Source: an uncultured Pelagibacteraceae bacterium
GTDB taxonomy: Bacteria; Pseudomonadota; Alphaproteobacteria; Pelagibacterales; Pelagibacteraceae
Direction of reading: 5' to 3'
DNA length: 64,000 nt
Assembly: GCA_902627805.1 (NCBI GenBank)
Contig: CACOKN010000001.1
Location: forward strand, 1 to 64,000
Both the position numbers and the translations under genes were made by a program. A model generated the notes under the pieces. That model did no database searches. It was given only the letters and a program-made list of their open reading frames with translations, and was not told where the DNA came from. Each line of letters begins with the position of its first letter. The first letter of the stretch is position 1. Positions 9,557 to 18,869 of this stretch are shown piece by piece.

Positions 9557-11745
9557 TGATAGTTAATGAACAAATTGCGATAGAACATGGTCTAAAGTCT
9601 GAAGAGTATAAAAAAATTTGTCAATTACTTAAAAGAACTCCAAATATTACTGAACTTGGGATTTTTTCAGCAATGTGGAATGAACATTGTTCATATAAGT
9701 CTTCACGACTTCACTTAAAAAAGCTACCAACCAAGGGAAAAAAAGTAATTCAAGGTCCAGGAGAAAATGCAGGTGTTATTGATATTGAAGATGGTGATGC
9801 AATCGTTTTTAAAATTGAAAGTCATAATCATCCTTCATTTATAGAACCTTATCAAGGAGCTGCAACTGGGGTTGGAGGAATCATGAGGGATGTATTTACT
9901 ATGGGAGCTAGACCAATAGCAAATTTAAATTCAATACATTTTGGATCACCACAACATAAAAAAACAAAAAATCTTTTACGGGGGGTTGTGCATGGCATTG
10001 GTGGTTATGGAAATTGTATAGGTGTGCCAACTATAGCAGGACAGACCTCATTTGATAGTTCTTACAATGGAAACATTTTGGTTAATGCAATGACACTTGG
10101 TCTTGTTAAAAAAAATAAAATTTTTTACTCAAAGGCTGCAGGTTTAAACAAACCTGTGATTTATGTGGGTTCTAAGACTGGTAGAGATGGAATTCATGGT
10201 GCAAGTATGGCTTCAGCAAGTTTTGATGAAAAGATTGAAGAAAAGAAACCAACTGTACAGGTTGGCGACCCTTTTACAGAAAAGCTTTTATTGGAGGCGT
10301 GTTTAGAATTAATGGCTGGTGATTCAATTATTGCCATTCAAGATATGGGGGCTGCAGGTCTTACTTCTTCAAGTATTGAAATGGCATCAAAAGGAAATTT
10401 AGGCATTGAAATTGATTTAAATAAAGTCCCATGCAGAGAGACTAGAATGACTCCATACGAAATTATGTTATCTGAAAGCCAAGAAAGAATGTTGATAGTT
10501 TTAGAAAATGGCAAAGAGGAAATTGCAAAAAAAATATTTGATAAATGGAATTTAGATTTTGCGGTCATTGGAAAAACAACAAACTCAAAAAATATTGAAT
10601 TGTTTTTTAATCAAGAGCAGGTAGCAAAAATACCTATTAATATTCTTGTTGAAAATTCTCCAATGTATGATCGTAAATGGAAAAAATCAAAGTTACCCAA
10701 AAAAAATAAAATTAAAAATGAAGTTTTAAATAAATTGAAAATAAAAGATGTGCTTAAAAAAGTTTTATCTAATCAAAATATCTGTAGTAAAGAATGGATC
10801 TGGCAACAATACGATCATACAGTTATGGGTGATACTATTCAAAAACCAGGTGGAGATTCTGGTGTTGTGAGAGTACATGGAACAAATAAAGCTGTAGCAG
10901 CATCAGTGGACTCCTCAGCAGTATATTGTTGGGCCCACCCATTGACGGGAGGTAAACAAGTTGTCGCTGAAAGCTGGAGAAATTTAATTTCAGTTGGAGC
11001 AAAGCCAATCGCTATTACAAATTGTTTAAACTTTGGAAGTCCAGAAAAAGAGGAGAACATGGGTGAATTTGTTGAATGTGTCCAAGGTATTGGAGAGGCA
11101 AGTAAATATTTAAATTTTCCAGTCGTGTCCGGTAATGTATCTTTTTATAACCAAACCAAAGAAATTGGGATCAAGCCAACTCCAGCAATTGGAGGTGTGG
11201 GTCTCATTAAAGATTACAAAAATATGATTTCGATGGATTTAAAAGAAGTTGATAATTTGATTTTAATAATTGGTAAGACTGAAGGGCATATTGACCAAAG
11301 TTTATTTGCAAGAATAATTTTAGATGAAAAAAATGGACCTCCACCAGAAGTAAATCTTTTTAATGAAAAAAATAATGGAGAGTCAATTTTAAATTTAATT
11401 GATAAAGGATACGTGAAAAGTGCTCATGATATATCTTTAGGAGGTCTATTGGTTGCGATAAGTAAAATGTGTATTAAAGGTAATAAGGGAATTAAGATTA
11501 ATAAGTCAAAGAATTTAATTAATGAAATTGAGTATTTTTTTGCAGAAGACCAAGGTAGATATTTAATAGAGGTGAATAAAGAAGATTTAATAGAAGTTAC
11601 AAAAATTTTAAACAAAAACTCTGTACATCATGAGGAATTAGGTATTATCACACAAAACGATATAATTATTAATGAAAAGACAAAACTTACAATTGACGAA
11701 TTAAAGTCTTATTATACAAATTGGCTAGCAAAGTATATGAGTTAA
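9556..11745 (+). CDS. purL: Phosphoribosylformylglycinamidine synthase subunit PurL (small type)
   Basis: Converts FGAR to FGAM with ATP and ammonia. The 729-residue chain is the small, PurS/PurQ-dependent type. It shows NEHCSYKSS (about residue 43), GPGENAG, the Mg/ATP segment [23 protein letters not shown] and the internally repeated AIRS-like halves (second copy around [10 protein letters not shown] and [10 protein letters not shown]). It closes the pur block; the next gene, bolA, starts 3 bases after the purL stop. Confidence 0.97.
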   Translation: MIVNEQIAIEHGLKSEEYKKICQLLKRTPNITELGIFSAMWNEHCSYKSSRLHLKKLPTKGKKVIQGPGENAGVIDIEDGDAIVFKIESHNHPSFIEPYQGAATGVGGIMRDVFTMGARPIANLNSIHFGSPQHKKTKNLLRGVVHGIGGYGNCIGVPTIAGQTSFDSSYNGNILVNAMTLGLVKKNKIFYSKAAGLNKPVIYVGSKTGRDGIHGASMASASFDEKIEEKKPTVQVGDPFTEKLLLEACLELMAGDSIIAIQDMGAAGLTSSSIEMASKGNLGIEIDLNKVPCRETRMTPYEIMLSESQERMLIVLENGKEEIAKKIFDKWNLDFAVIGKTTNSKNIELFFNQEQVAKIPINILVENSPMYDRKWKKSKLPKKNKIKNEVLNKLKIKDVLKKVLSNQNICSKEWIWQQYDHTVMGDTIQKPGGDSGVVRVHGTNKAVAASVDSSAVYCWAHPLTGGKQVVAESWRNLISVGAKPIAITNCLNFGSPEKEENMGEFVECVQGIGEASKYLNFPVVSGNVSFYNQTKEIGIKPTPAIGGVGLIKDYKNMISMDLKEVDNLILIIGKTEGHIDQSLFARIILDEKNGPPPEVNLFNEKNNGESILNLIDKGYVKSAHDISLGGLLVAISKMCIKGNKGIKINKSKNLINEIEYFFAEDQGRYLIEVNKEDLIEVTKILNKNSVHHEELGIITQNDIIINEKTKLTIDELKSYYTNWLAKYMS

Positions 11746-11747
11746 AA

Positions 11748-11978
11748 ATGGCAATGGATTTAAAAGAAATTGAAAAATATATAAAAGAAGCAATGCCAGA
11801 TGCTATAATAGATATTCAAGATCTAGCTGGAGATGGTAATCATTATTCAGCGACTATAACCTCTTCTCAATTTGCAGGTAAAAGTAAAATTGAACAACAT
11901 AAAATGGTTTATAATTCATTAAAAGGTAAGATGGGAAATGAACTACACGCTTTAGCAATTAAAACAAAGGAACAATAA
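11748..11978 (+). CDS. BolA family protein
   Basis: A 76-residue BolA-fold protein from the ATG at 11748 (MAMDLKEIEKYI). A longer frame reaching into purL is not needed and the family normally starts here. The motif GNHYSATITSSQFAGKSKIEQHKMVY and the later ELHALAIKT match BolA/IbaG proteins. BolA proteins pair with monothiol glutaredoxins to coordinate [2Fe-2S] clusters; the next gene, sharing one base, is just such a glutaredoxin. Likely role: iron-sulfur trafficking or iron sensing. Confidence 0.9.
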   Translation: MAMDLKEIEKYIKEAMPDAIIDIQDLAGDGNHYSATITSSQFAGKSKIEQHKMVYNSLKGKMGNELHALAIKTKEQ

Positions 11979-12310
11979 TGGATGATCAAACAAAAAGTTT
12001 AATTCAAAATCATATTGATACTAATGATGTGTGTCTTTTTATGAAAGGTACTCCAGATCAGCCACAATGTGGTTTTTCAATGACTGTCTCAAATATACTT
12101 AAAATGTTAGAAATAAATTTTAAGGGTGTAAATGTATTAGAAGATCAATCTTTGAGAGATGGAATTAAAGTCTTTAGTGATTGGCCAACAATCCCTCAAC
12201 TTTATATCAAAAAAGAATTTATAGGTGGATGCGATATCATCAAGGAAATGTATGAGAGTGGAGAATTAAAAAAAGTATTTGATGATAAACGTATTAACTA
12301 TAAAAAATAA
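11978..12310 (+). CDS. grxD: Monothiol glutaredoxin (Grx4/GrxD type)
   Basis: A 110-residue protein with the FMKGTPDQPQCGFS motif, active cysteine C31 in CGFS, and WPTIPQLYIKKEFIGGCDI, the classic monothiol glutaredoxin sequence that binds glutathione and a bridging [2Fe-2S] cluster. It is translationally coupled to the BolA gene, a conserved pair in proteobacteria. It is the last gene of the sfsA-map-pur operon and converges on rpsD with 3 bases between stops. Confidence 0.95.
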   Translation: MDDQTKSLIQNHIDTNDVCLFMKGTPDQPQCGFSMTVSNILKMLEINFKGVNVLEDQSLRDGIKVFSDWPTIPQLYIKKEFIGGCDIIKEMYESGELKKVFDDKRINYKK

Positions 12311-12313
12311 TTA

Positions 12314-12931
12314 TTATCTAGAGTAATATTCAATTACTAAATTTGGCTCCATAACAACTGGGTATGGTACTTCCTCAAATTTTGGAATTCTAACAAACTT
12401 AAATTTTTTATTTTTTTCATCCATCTGAATATATTCTGGAGCTTCTCTTTCTTTGCTGGCTAATGCAATATCTATTATTGCAAGCTGTTTAGATTTATCT
12501 CTAATTTCTATAGTATCCTCTTCTCTAACAGAATAACTAGATATGTTTACTTTTTTTCCATTAACTTTCACATGTCCATGGTTGATTAATTGCCTTGCAG
12601 AAAAAATTGTAGTAGCAAACTTTGCTCTATATATCACTGCATCTAATCTTCTTTCCAATAAACCAATTAGGTTTTCACTGGTATCACCTTTAAGCATGCT
12701 AGCTTTTTTATAAATATTTCTAAATTGTCTCTCATTAATATTTCCATAATAAGCTTTTAGCTTTTGTTTAGCTTGTAACTGAATTCCATAATCAGAAAGT
12801 TTTGAAGTTTTCGTTTGACCATGTTGACCTGGTCCATAGGCTCTTGTATTAAACGGGCTTTTAGGTCTTCCCCAAAGATTTACTTTTAATCTTCTGTCAA
12901 CTTTATGTTTAGAGTTTAATCTTTTTGTCAT
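12314..12931 (-). CDS. rpsD: Small ribosomal subunit protein uS4
   Basis: 205 residues, the normal size for bacterial S4. The N-terminus is [25 protein letters not shown] and the S4 RNA-binding domain runs from about 95 to 155 ([34 protein letters not shown]). S4 is a primary 16S rRNA binder. The zinc-finger cysteines seen in some S4 proteins are missing, so this is the C-minus form. It is not in the spc/alpha operon here but alone, downstream of the TrmJ-like gene with a 40-base gap in which I see nothing distinctive. Confidence 0.97.
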   Translation of the reverse strand: MTKRLNSKHKVDRRLKVNLWGRPKSPFNTRAYGPGQHGQTKTSKLSDYGIQLQAKQKLKAYYGNINERQFRNIYKKASMLKGDTSENLIGLLERRLDAVIYRAKFATTIFSARQLINHGHVKVNGKKVNISSYSVREEDTIEIRDKSKQLAIIDIALASKEREAPEYIQMDEKNKKFKFVRIPKFEEVPYPVVMEPNLVIEYYSR

Positions 12932-12971
12932 TTAATAGAGGGCTTTATAAACTTACTCATTATTTTGTCAA

Positions 12972-13685
12972 TCAACGTTTTTTACCCAAACTTGCAAATA
13001 CACCAGATAATATACGTGTTTCTTTATCAGATAAGTCCATTTTGTAAAAAATGTTTCTTAGGTTTTCTTGCATTTTTGGTCTCTTCTCTTTAGGTCTAAA
13101 AAAATTTATTTCATCTAAATTTTTAATGCAAAGACCTAACATTGATTGAATTTCTTTTTTACTTGCAGATTTAACCTTTTTTGATTTTTTAAATGGAATA
13201 TTTTTTAATTTGATAAGACTGGCTACATATTGAGCAATTATGATTAAACTATGAGATAAATTTAATGACTTGAACTCAGGATTAGTAGGTATTTGTAAAG
13301 TGTAATTTGCATAGCTAATCTCATCATTTGATAAACCAGACGCTTCTGACCCAAATAAAAACCCAACTCTCTTCTTAAAATTAATCTTTTTCAAGTCCTC
13401 TAAATTAATATGTTTTATATTCTTATTTCTAAATCTTGCTGAGGTAGCAATTAAAATATCAATCTTTCCCAAAGCGTTTTCTAAATTATCATATTTTTTA
13501 CTTTGATTAATGATGTCTTTTGCACCAACAGATGTGGCTAAGATTTTATCATTTGGAAAAATAGGTTTTGGATTGATTAAAACTAGTCTTTTAAAACTAA
13601 AATTCTTTATTGCTCTAGCACATGCACCAATGTTTTCTGATAATTGAGGTTTATGTAAGATAAATGAGATATTATTTTTACTCAT
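12972..13685 (-). CDS. SpoU-family RNA methyltransferase, TrmJ-like
   Basis: A 237-residue SPOUT (trefoil-knot) methyltransferase. The N-terminal motif FILHKPQLSENIGACARAIKNF, central GFLFGSEASGLSNDEI and LNLSHSLIIIAQYV are motifs 1-3 of the TrmH/TrmJ family. TrmJ puts the 2'-O-methyl on residue 32 of several tRNAs; this is the best match but other SpoU targets remain possible. The start abuts the cimA stop (13685/13686), so the genes are co-transcribed. Confidence 0.88.
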   Translation of the reverse strand: MSKNNISFILHKPQLSENIGACARAIKNFSFKRLVLINPKPIFPNDKILATSVGAKDIINQSKKYDNLENALGKIDILIATSARFRNKNIKHINLEDLKKINFKKRVGFLFGSEASGLSNDEISYANYTLQIPTNPEFKSLNLSHSLIIIAQYVASLIKLKNIPFKKSKKVKSASKKEIQSMLGLCIKNLDEINFFRPKEKRPKMQENLRNIFYKMDLSDKETRILSGVFASLGKKR

Positions 13686-15287
13686 CTATTTACTGGCTGG
13701 GGCATTATCCTTAAATAGTTTGTAATCTAAGCTATCAATTAATGCTTTGAACGAAGCTTCAATAATATTTGTAGATACACCAATAGTAAACCAATTCTTT
13801 CCTTTAGAATCTGTGCTTTCAATAGACACTCTAGTAACAGCCTCTGTTCCTGTATTTAAAATTCTTACTTTATAATCAACAAGTTTTAAATCTTTAAGAT
13901 ATTTTGAATATTTTGCTAGTCTATCAACGTTCTGTCTAATAGCATTATCTAGTGCATTTACTGGTCCATTCCCTTCTCCTTCACACATAATTTTTTCACC
14001 ATCAACTTCTAATTGAGCTTTTGCAGAAGAGACTATTTCCCCAGACTTATTTTTTTTAACGGAAACATCATATTCATTAATTGAAATATACCTTGGTATT
14101 TCTCCAATTATTCTTCTAGCTAATAATTCAAACGAGGCATCAGCTCCATCATAGCTATAACCAATAAATTCCCTATCTTTTACTTCATCAAGTAATTTTT
14201 TAATTTTTGGATCACTTTCCTCGATATTAATTTTGATACTCTTTAATCTAGATATGATATTTGATTTTCCAGACTGGTCTGAAACAACAATATTTCTAGT
14301 GTTACCAACATCCTCTGGATTGATGTGTTCATAAGTTTTTGGATCTTTTTGTACAGCAGATACATGTAATCCTCCTTTATGTGAAAACGCTGCAGCACCA
14401 ACATAAGGTAAATGCTGATTAGGTTTTCTGTTTAAAATTTCATCTAATAATCTTGAGCATTCAGTTAAATTTTTAATGTTTTCTGATTTGATACTGATTT
14501 CAAATTGAGATGAAAAATCTTTTTTTAAAAAAAATGTTGGGATCAATGACATTAAATTTGCATTACCACATCTTTCACCTAAACCATTAATTGTTCCTTG
14601 AATTTGTCTAACACCAGATAATACTGCAGCTAAAGAATTGGCAACAGCATTGCCAGTATCATTATGTGCATGAATACCTAAGTTCTTACCTGGAACAACT
14701 TTAGAAACTTCGGAAACTATCTGTGTGACTTCATGAGGAAGTGTTCCTCCATTCGTGTCACATAAAACAATCCACCTTGCACCTTGGTCATATGCAGCCT
14801 TTATACAAGACAATGCATATTTTGGATTTGCTTTGTAACCATCAAAAAAATGCTCTGCATCAAACATGAATTCTTTTTTTGCTTTTACAAAAAGTTTGGC
14901 ACTTTCGGAAATATTATCTAAATTATCATCATTTGTTATTCCTAAAGCTACACTAACATGAAAGTCCCAGGACTTTCCTACCAAACAAACAGCAGAGGTA
15001 TTTGAATTCATGAGTGCTGACAAACCGGTATCATTTTCTGCACTTCTTCCAGATCTTTTGGTCATACCAAATGATGTAAGCTTTGAGTTTTTAAAATTAT
15101 GTTTCTTTTGAAAAAATTCTGTATCTGTTGGATTAGCTCCAGGCCATCCTGCCTCAATATAATCAACACCTAAATTATCTAAAGCTAAGGCAATTTTTTC
15201 TTTATCCTCTAAAGAAAAGTCAACACCCTGAGTTTGAGCTCCATCTCTAAGAGTTGTATCAAATATGTATAATCTTTCTTTGCTCAT
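13686..15287 (-). CDS. cimA: (R)-citramalate synthase
   Basis: Condenses pyruvate and acetyl-CoA to citramalate, opening the threonine-independent route to isoleucine. The 533-residue protein has the DRE-TIM start FDTTLRDGAQTQGVDFS, metal ligands in IHAHNDTGNAVANS and a C-terminal LeuA-type allosteric dimer domain. AEHFFDGYKANP and GGTLPHE are typical of the CimA branch rather than 2-isopropylmalate synthase, but substrate choice is an inference. The start overlaps the cysS stop by 4 bases. Confidence 0.9.
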   Translation of the reverse strand: MSKERLYIFDTTLRDGAQTQGVDFSLEDKEKIALALDNLGVDYIEAGWPGANPTDTEFFQKKHNFKNSKLTSFGMTKRSGRSAENDTGLSALMNSNTSAVCLVGKSWDFHVSVALGITNDDNLDNISESAKLFVKAKKEFMFDAEHFFDGYKANPKYALSCIKAAYDQGARWIVLCDTNGGTLPHEVTQIVSEVSKVVPGKNLGIHAHNDTGNAVANSLAAVLSGVRQIQGTINGLGERCGNANLMSLIPTFFLKKDFSSQFEISIKSENIKNLTECSRLLDEILNRKPNQHLPYVGAAAFSHKGGLHVSAVQKDPKTYEHINPEDVGNTRNIVVSDQSGKSNIISRLKSIKINIEESDPKIKKLLDEVKDREFIGYSYDGADASFELLARRIIGEIPRYISINEYDVSVKKNKSGEIVSSAKAQLEVDGEKIMCEGEGNGPVNALDNAIRQNVDRLAKYSKYLKDLKLVDYKVRILNTGTEAVTRVSIESTDSKGKNWFTIGVSTNIIEASFKALIDSLDYKLFKDNAPASK

Positions 15288-16627
15288 TTAAATTTCCAAA
15301 GTGTTTTACCATCTTTGTCTTCTATTAAAACACCTTTGTCTAAAAGCTCATCTCTAATTCTATCTGCCTCTTTATAATTCTTATTTTCCCTAGCTTTATC
15401 TCTTAAACTAAGCATATTTTCAATTTCAGATTCCGTTAGAGAGACTCTTTTCTTTTTAAATTCATTCCATTCCTTGTTATTTTCGTTCATCAAACCAATA
15501 AATTTACATGCTGAAATAAATAAATCTACATTTTCACCTTTATTAGCTTTTTCGAATAACTTATGAAGATTTGCAATATATCCAGGGGTATTTAAATCCT
15601 CATACAATGGTTTTAAAATTTCATCTGAAACTTTTACAGACTTTAAACTTGATGAATATACTTTATACCATTTATCTAAAGTACTTTCGCAATCACTTAA
15701 TAGTTTATCGTTCCAATCTAATGGTTGTTTATAATGTGCACTCATCAAAGCTAATCTAATTACTTGACCACTAATCTTATTTCTAAAATCTTTAATCTTC
15801 AAAATATTACCTTGAGACTTAGCCATTTTCTCATTTGACATTGTAATAAATGCGTTGTGGATCCAATAATTTGCAAAAACTTTTGTATCATTTGCACATC
15901 TAGATTGTGCTATTTCATTTTCGTGATGAGGAAAAATTAAGTCTATACCTCCACCATGAATATCAAATTCATTGCCTAAGAATTTTTTGGACATTGCAGA
16001 ACATTCTAAATGCCAACCTGGTCTGCCTTTACCCCAAGGGGAATCCCAGGCTGGTTCATCATTAATTGATGGTTTCCATAATACAAAATCCTCAGAATTT
16101 TTCTTATTTTCACTTATTTCCACTCTTGATCCAGCAACTAAATCCTCTAAATTTTTATTTGATAATTTTCCATAGTCAAAAAATTTTTTAACTTCAAAAT
16201 AAACATGTTTTTTATTTTCATATGCAAATCCTTTTTTTATTAAATCATCAATCATCTCAATCATTAGATCAATATGTTCAGTAGCTTTTGGCTGATGAGT
16301 AGGATTTTCACAATTTAAAAACTCACAATCTCTCAAAAAACTTGAGGTTACTTTTTCTGTGAGTTCTTTTGTTGAGATTCTTTGTTCCTGAGAAGATTTG
16401 ATAATCTTATCATCGATATCTGTAATATTCCTTACATAAGTAACTTTTGGAAAATTATTTTTTAATAATTTAAATAAGATATCAAAAATTACTAATGGCC
16501 TTGCGTTTCCTATGTGTGGATCATCATAAACTGTGGGTCCACAAACATACATCCTTACATTTGCTTTTTCTATAGGAGCAAAATGTTCTTTTTTATTACT
16601 TAAATTATTTGTTAAAAAAATATCCAT
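15284..16627 (-). CDS. cysS: Cysteine--tRNA ligase
   Basis: 447-residue class I synthetase. The HIGH-type motif is in CGPTVYDDPHIGNAR (its Cys is a zinc ligand), further zinc ligands lie in WHLECSAMS and FPHHENEIAQ, and the KMSKS loop is present as KMAKSQGN, a common CysS variant. Length is close to the bacterial norm. The 4-base overlap with cimA makes a cysS-cimA-trmJ-like transcript. The 51 bases upstream before nadE hold nothing I can name. Confidence 0.97.
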   Translation of the reverse strand: MDIFLTNNLSNKKEHFAPIEKANVRMYVCGPTVYDDPHIGNARPLVIFDILFKLLKNNFPKVTYVRNITDIDDKIIKSSQEQRISTKELTEKVTSSFLRDCEFLNCENPTHQPKATEHIDLMIEMIDDLIKKGFAYENKKHVYFEVKKFFDYGKLSNKNLEDLVAGSRVEISENKKNSEDFVLWKPSINDEPAWDSPWGKGRPGWHLECSAMSKKFLGNEFDIHGGGIDLIFPHHENEIAQSRCANDTKVFANYWIHNAFITMSNEKMAKSQGNILKIKDFRNKISGQVIRLALMSAHYKQPLDWNDKLLSDCESTLDKWYKVYSSSLKSVKVSDEILKPLYEDLNTPGYIANLHKLFEKANKGENVDLFISACKFIGLMNENNKEWNEFKKKRVSLTESEIENMLSLRDKARENKNYKEADRIRDELLDKGVLIEDKDGKTLWKFK

Positions 16628-16678
16628 ATTAGTTGATTAAGAAATATACCTTATTTGATGATTTGTTAATCTAATTGA

Positions 16679-17416
16679 TTAACTAGGAATCTTGCAAACT
16701 GGAATTGGCTCCATTTTATGCAAGTTTTGATTTCTAATTTTTTCGTACTGTTCTCTGTGGGGTGAATTTGGGTTACTCATTGCATCTTCAAGTTCTGAAT
16801 ATTTAAATCCTAATTGACCCTCATCTGTTCTTCCATCGTCCCACAAACCATCAGTAGGTGGAGCATCGATAATTTCTTTTAAAATACCTAATTCTTTGCC
16901 TAATTCCCATACTTCAGTTTTGTTACAATCTGCTATAGGAGATATATCAACACCACCATCTCCATATTTTGTATAAAAACCTACTCCAAAATCCTCTACT
17001 TTATTACCTGTTCCAACTACAATTCCTTTGTTTGCAGCTGCAACCTGATAAAGAGTGGTCATTCTCAATCTGGCTCTTGAATTAGCAAAACCATGTTCAT
17101 TATCAAATTTTTTTAGTGTTGTAGAAAATGTCTCAAAAAGTTTATCTAAACTTAAAGTATGAGCTTCAACATTTTTGAAGTTTTTTACTAGCCATTGTTG
17201 ATGCTTTAAACTTAAATCGTGTTGATTTTCTTTTTGCTTTATAGGCATTGTTAACACAATAGTTTTTAAACCCGTCATTGCACTTAATGTACTCGATACA
17301 GACGAATCTATACCTCCAGAAATTCCAATCACTAATGATTGAGCTTTATTTGGCATCTTTTCAACATAGGACTTAATCCAATTTGATATGTATTTCACTT
17401 TTTCTGAAGGACTCAT
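16679..17416 (-). CDS. nadE: NAD+ synthase (short, ammonia-type)
   Basis: Amidates nicotinic acid adenine dinucleotide to NAD. The 245-residue chain carries the PP-loop VIGISGGIDSSVSS near residue 27 and NKVEDFGVGFYTKYGDGGVDISPIADC, typical of NadE. The nitrilase-like glutaminase domain found in long NadE proteins is missing, so it either uses free ammonia or takes it from another protein. It sits between the DAHP synthase and cysS genes on the same strand. Confidence 0.93.
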   Translation of the reverse strand: MSPSEKVKYISNWIKSYVEKMPNKAQSLVIGISGGIDSSVSSTLSAMTGLKTIVLTMPIKQKENQHDLSLKHQQWLVKNFKNVEAHTLSLDKLFETFSTTLKKFDNEHGFANSRARLRMTTLYQVAAANKGIVVGTGNKVEDFGVGFYTKYGDGGVDISPIADCNKTEVWELGKELGILKEIIDAPPTDGLWDDGRTDEGQLGFKYSELEDAMSNPNSPHREQYEKIRNQNLHKMEPIPVCKIPS

Positions 17417-17454
17417 AATACTTATTAAACAATCTACATTATTATAGCAATAGC

Positions 17455-18834
17455 TTAAGATGCCGCTTGAATAGCATTCTTAGAATAGCTGCTATTCTTT
17501 TTTATCTCATCTGAAATTAAAAAAGCTAATTCTAAAGCTTGATCTGCATTAAGTCTTGGATCACAATGGGTGTGGTACCTACTTGATAAATCTTGATCTT
17601 GAATATTTTTAGCACCGCCAGTGCATTCAGTTACATTTTGACCAGTCATTTCAATATGTAATCCACCAGCATAGGATCCTTCACTTTGATGAACTGCGAA
17701 TACATCTTTAACTTCTTTTAAAACATTATTGAAACGTCTTGTTTTATAACCTGTTGTTGATTGAATTGTATTACCGTGCATAGGATCACAAGACCAAATC
17801 ACATTAACACCTTCTTTTTTGATTCCCCTTATGAGTTTTGGTAAAAATTTACCCACATTGTCATGACCAAATCTCGAAATTAATGTAATTTTACCTTTTT
17901 CATTTTTAGGATTTATCAAATTACAAATTTTTGCTATTTCATCTGGTTTTGATGTTGGCCCACATTTAATTCCAATTGGATTTTCTATCCCTCTACAATA
18001 TTCAACATGACCTCCATCTAATTGTCTAGTTCTATCACCTATCCAAACAAAATGAGCTGATGTTGCATGATATTCACCAGTTGTGGAATCTATTCTAGTC
18101 ATACTTTCCTCAAAAGGTAGGTGCAGAGCTTCATGAGAGGTCCAAAAATTGACTGTTTTCAATCTTCGGTTAAATTCTGAGTTTATTCCACATGCATCCA
18201 TGAATGCTAAAGCATCTGCAATTTTATCTTCTAACTCTTTGAATTTTTTGGCTTGAGGACTTTTCTTTATATAGCCCAAGTTCCATAAATGAACTTTTTT
18301 TAGGTCTGCAAATCCTCCGTGTGAAAATGCTCTAAGTAAATTTAAAGTTGCCGCTGACTGAGAATAAGCTTTAAAAAGCCTCTTTGGATCATGCCTCCTC
18401 GCTTTCTCAGAAAATTCTATCCCATTTACATTGTCACCAAGGTAACTTGGTAATTCGTTATCACCTTGTTTTTCTGTTGGCGCACTCCTTGGTTTTGCAA
18501 ATTGACCTGCTATCCTTCCAAGTTTAATTACTGGTAATGAAGCTGAGTAAGTCAGTACTAAAGACATCTGAAGAATTACTTTAAAATAATCTCTTATATT
18601 ATCTGGGTTAAATTCTGCAAAACTTTCTGCACAATCTCCACCTTGAAGTAAAAATGCTTTACCATCTGATACTTCTGATAGCTGTTTTTTTAAGTGTCTT
18701 GTCTCCTCGGCAAAAACAAGAGGAGGAAATGTTTTAATCTTATTTAATACCTGATCTAATTCTTTTTTATCCTGATATTCAGGAATATGTTTGACAGGAT
18801 ATTTTCTCCAACTATTTGTTTTCCAATTTTTCAT
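17455..18834 (-). CDS. 3-deoxy-7-phosphoheptulonate synthase, class II
   Basis: First enzyme of the shikimate pathway: condenses PEP and erythrose-4-phosphate. The 459-residue chain from the ATG at 18834 begins MKNWKTNSWRKYPVKHIPEY, the usual class II (plant-like/AroH-II) start; a TTG six bases upstream is rejected. Other marks are FLLQGGDCAESFAEF, VKLGRIAGQFAKPRS and CDPMHGNT. Class II enzymes are the normal type in alphaproteobacteria. It lies between glmS and nadE on one strand. Confidence 0.93.
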   Translation of the reverse strand: MKNWKTNSWRKYPVKHIPEYQDKKELDQVLNKIKTFPPLVFAEETRHLKKQLSEVSDGKAFLLQGGDCAESFAEFNPDNIRDYFKVILQMSLVLTYSASLPVIKLGRIAGQFAKPRSAPTEKQGDNELPSYLGDNVNGIEFSEKARRHDPKRLFKAYSQSAATLNLLRAFSHGGFADLKKVHLWNLGYIKKSPQAKKFKELEDKIADALAFMDACGINSEFNRRLKTVNFWTSHEALHLPFEESMTRIDSTTGEYHATSAHFVWIGDRTRQLDGGHVEYCRGIENPIGIKCGPTSKPDEIAKICNLINPKNEKGKITLISRFGHDNVGKFLPKLIRGIKKEGVNVIWSCDPMHGNTIQSTTGYKTRRFNNVLKEVKDVFAVHQSEGSYAGGLHIEMTGQNVTECTGGAKNIQDQDLSSRYHTHCDPRLNADQALELAFLISDEIKKNSSYSKNAIQAAS

Positions 18835-18869
18835 ATTCAACTCAAGATTGTTGTATCAGAATTTTTCTG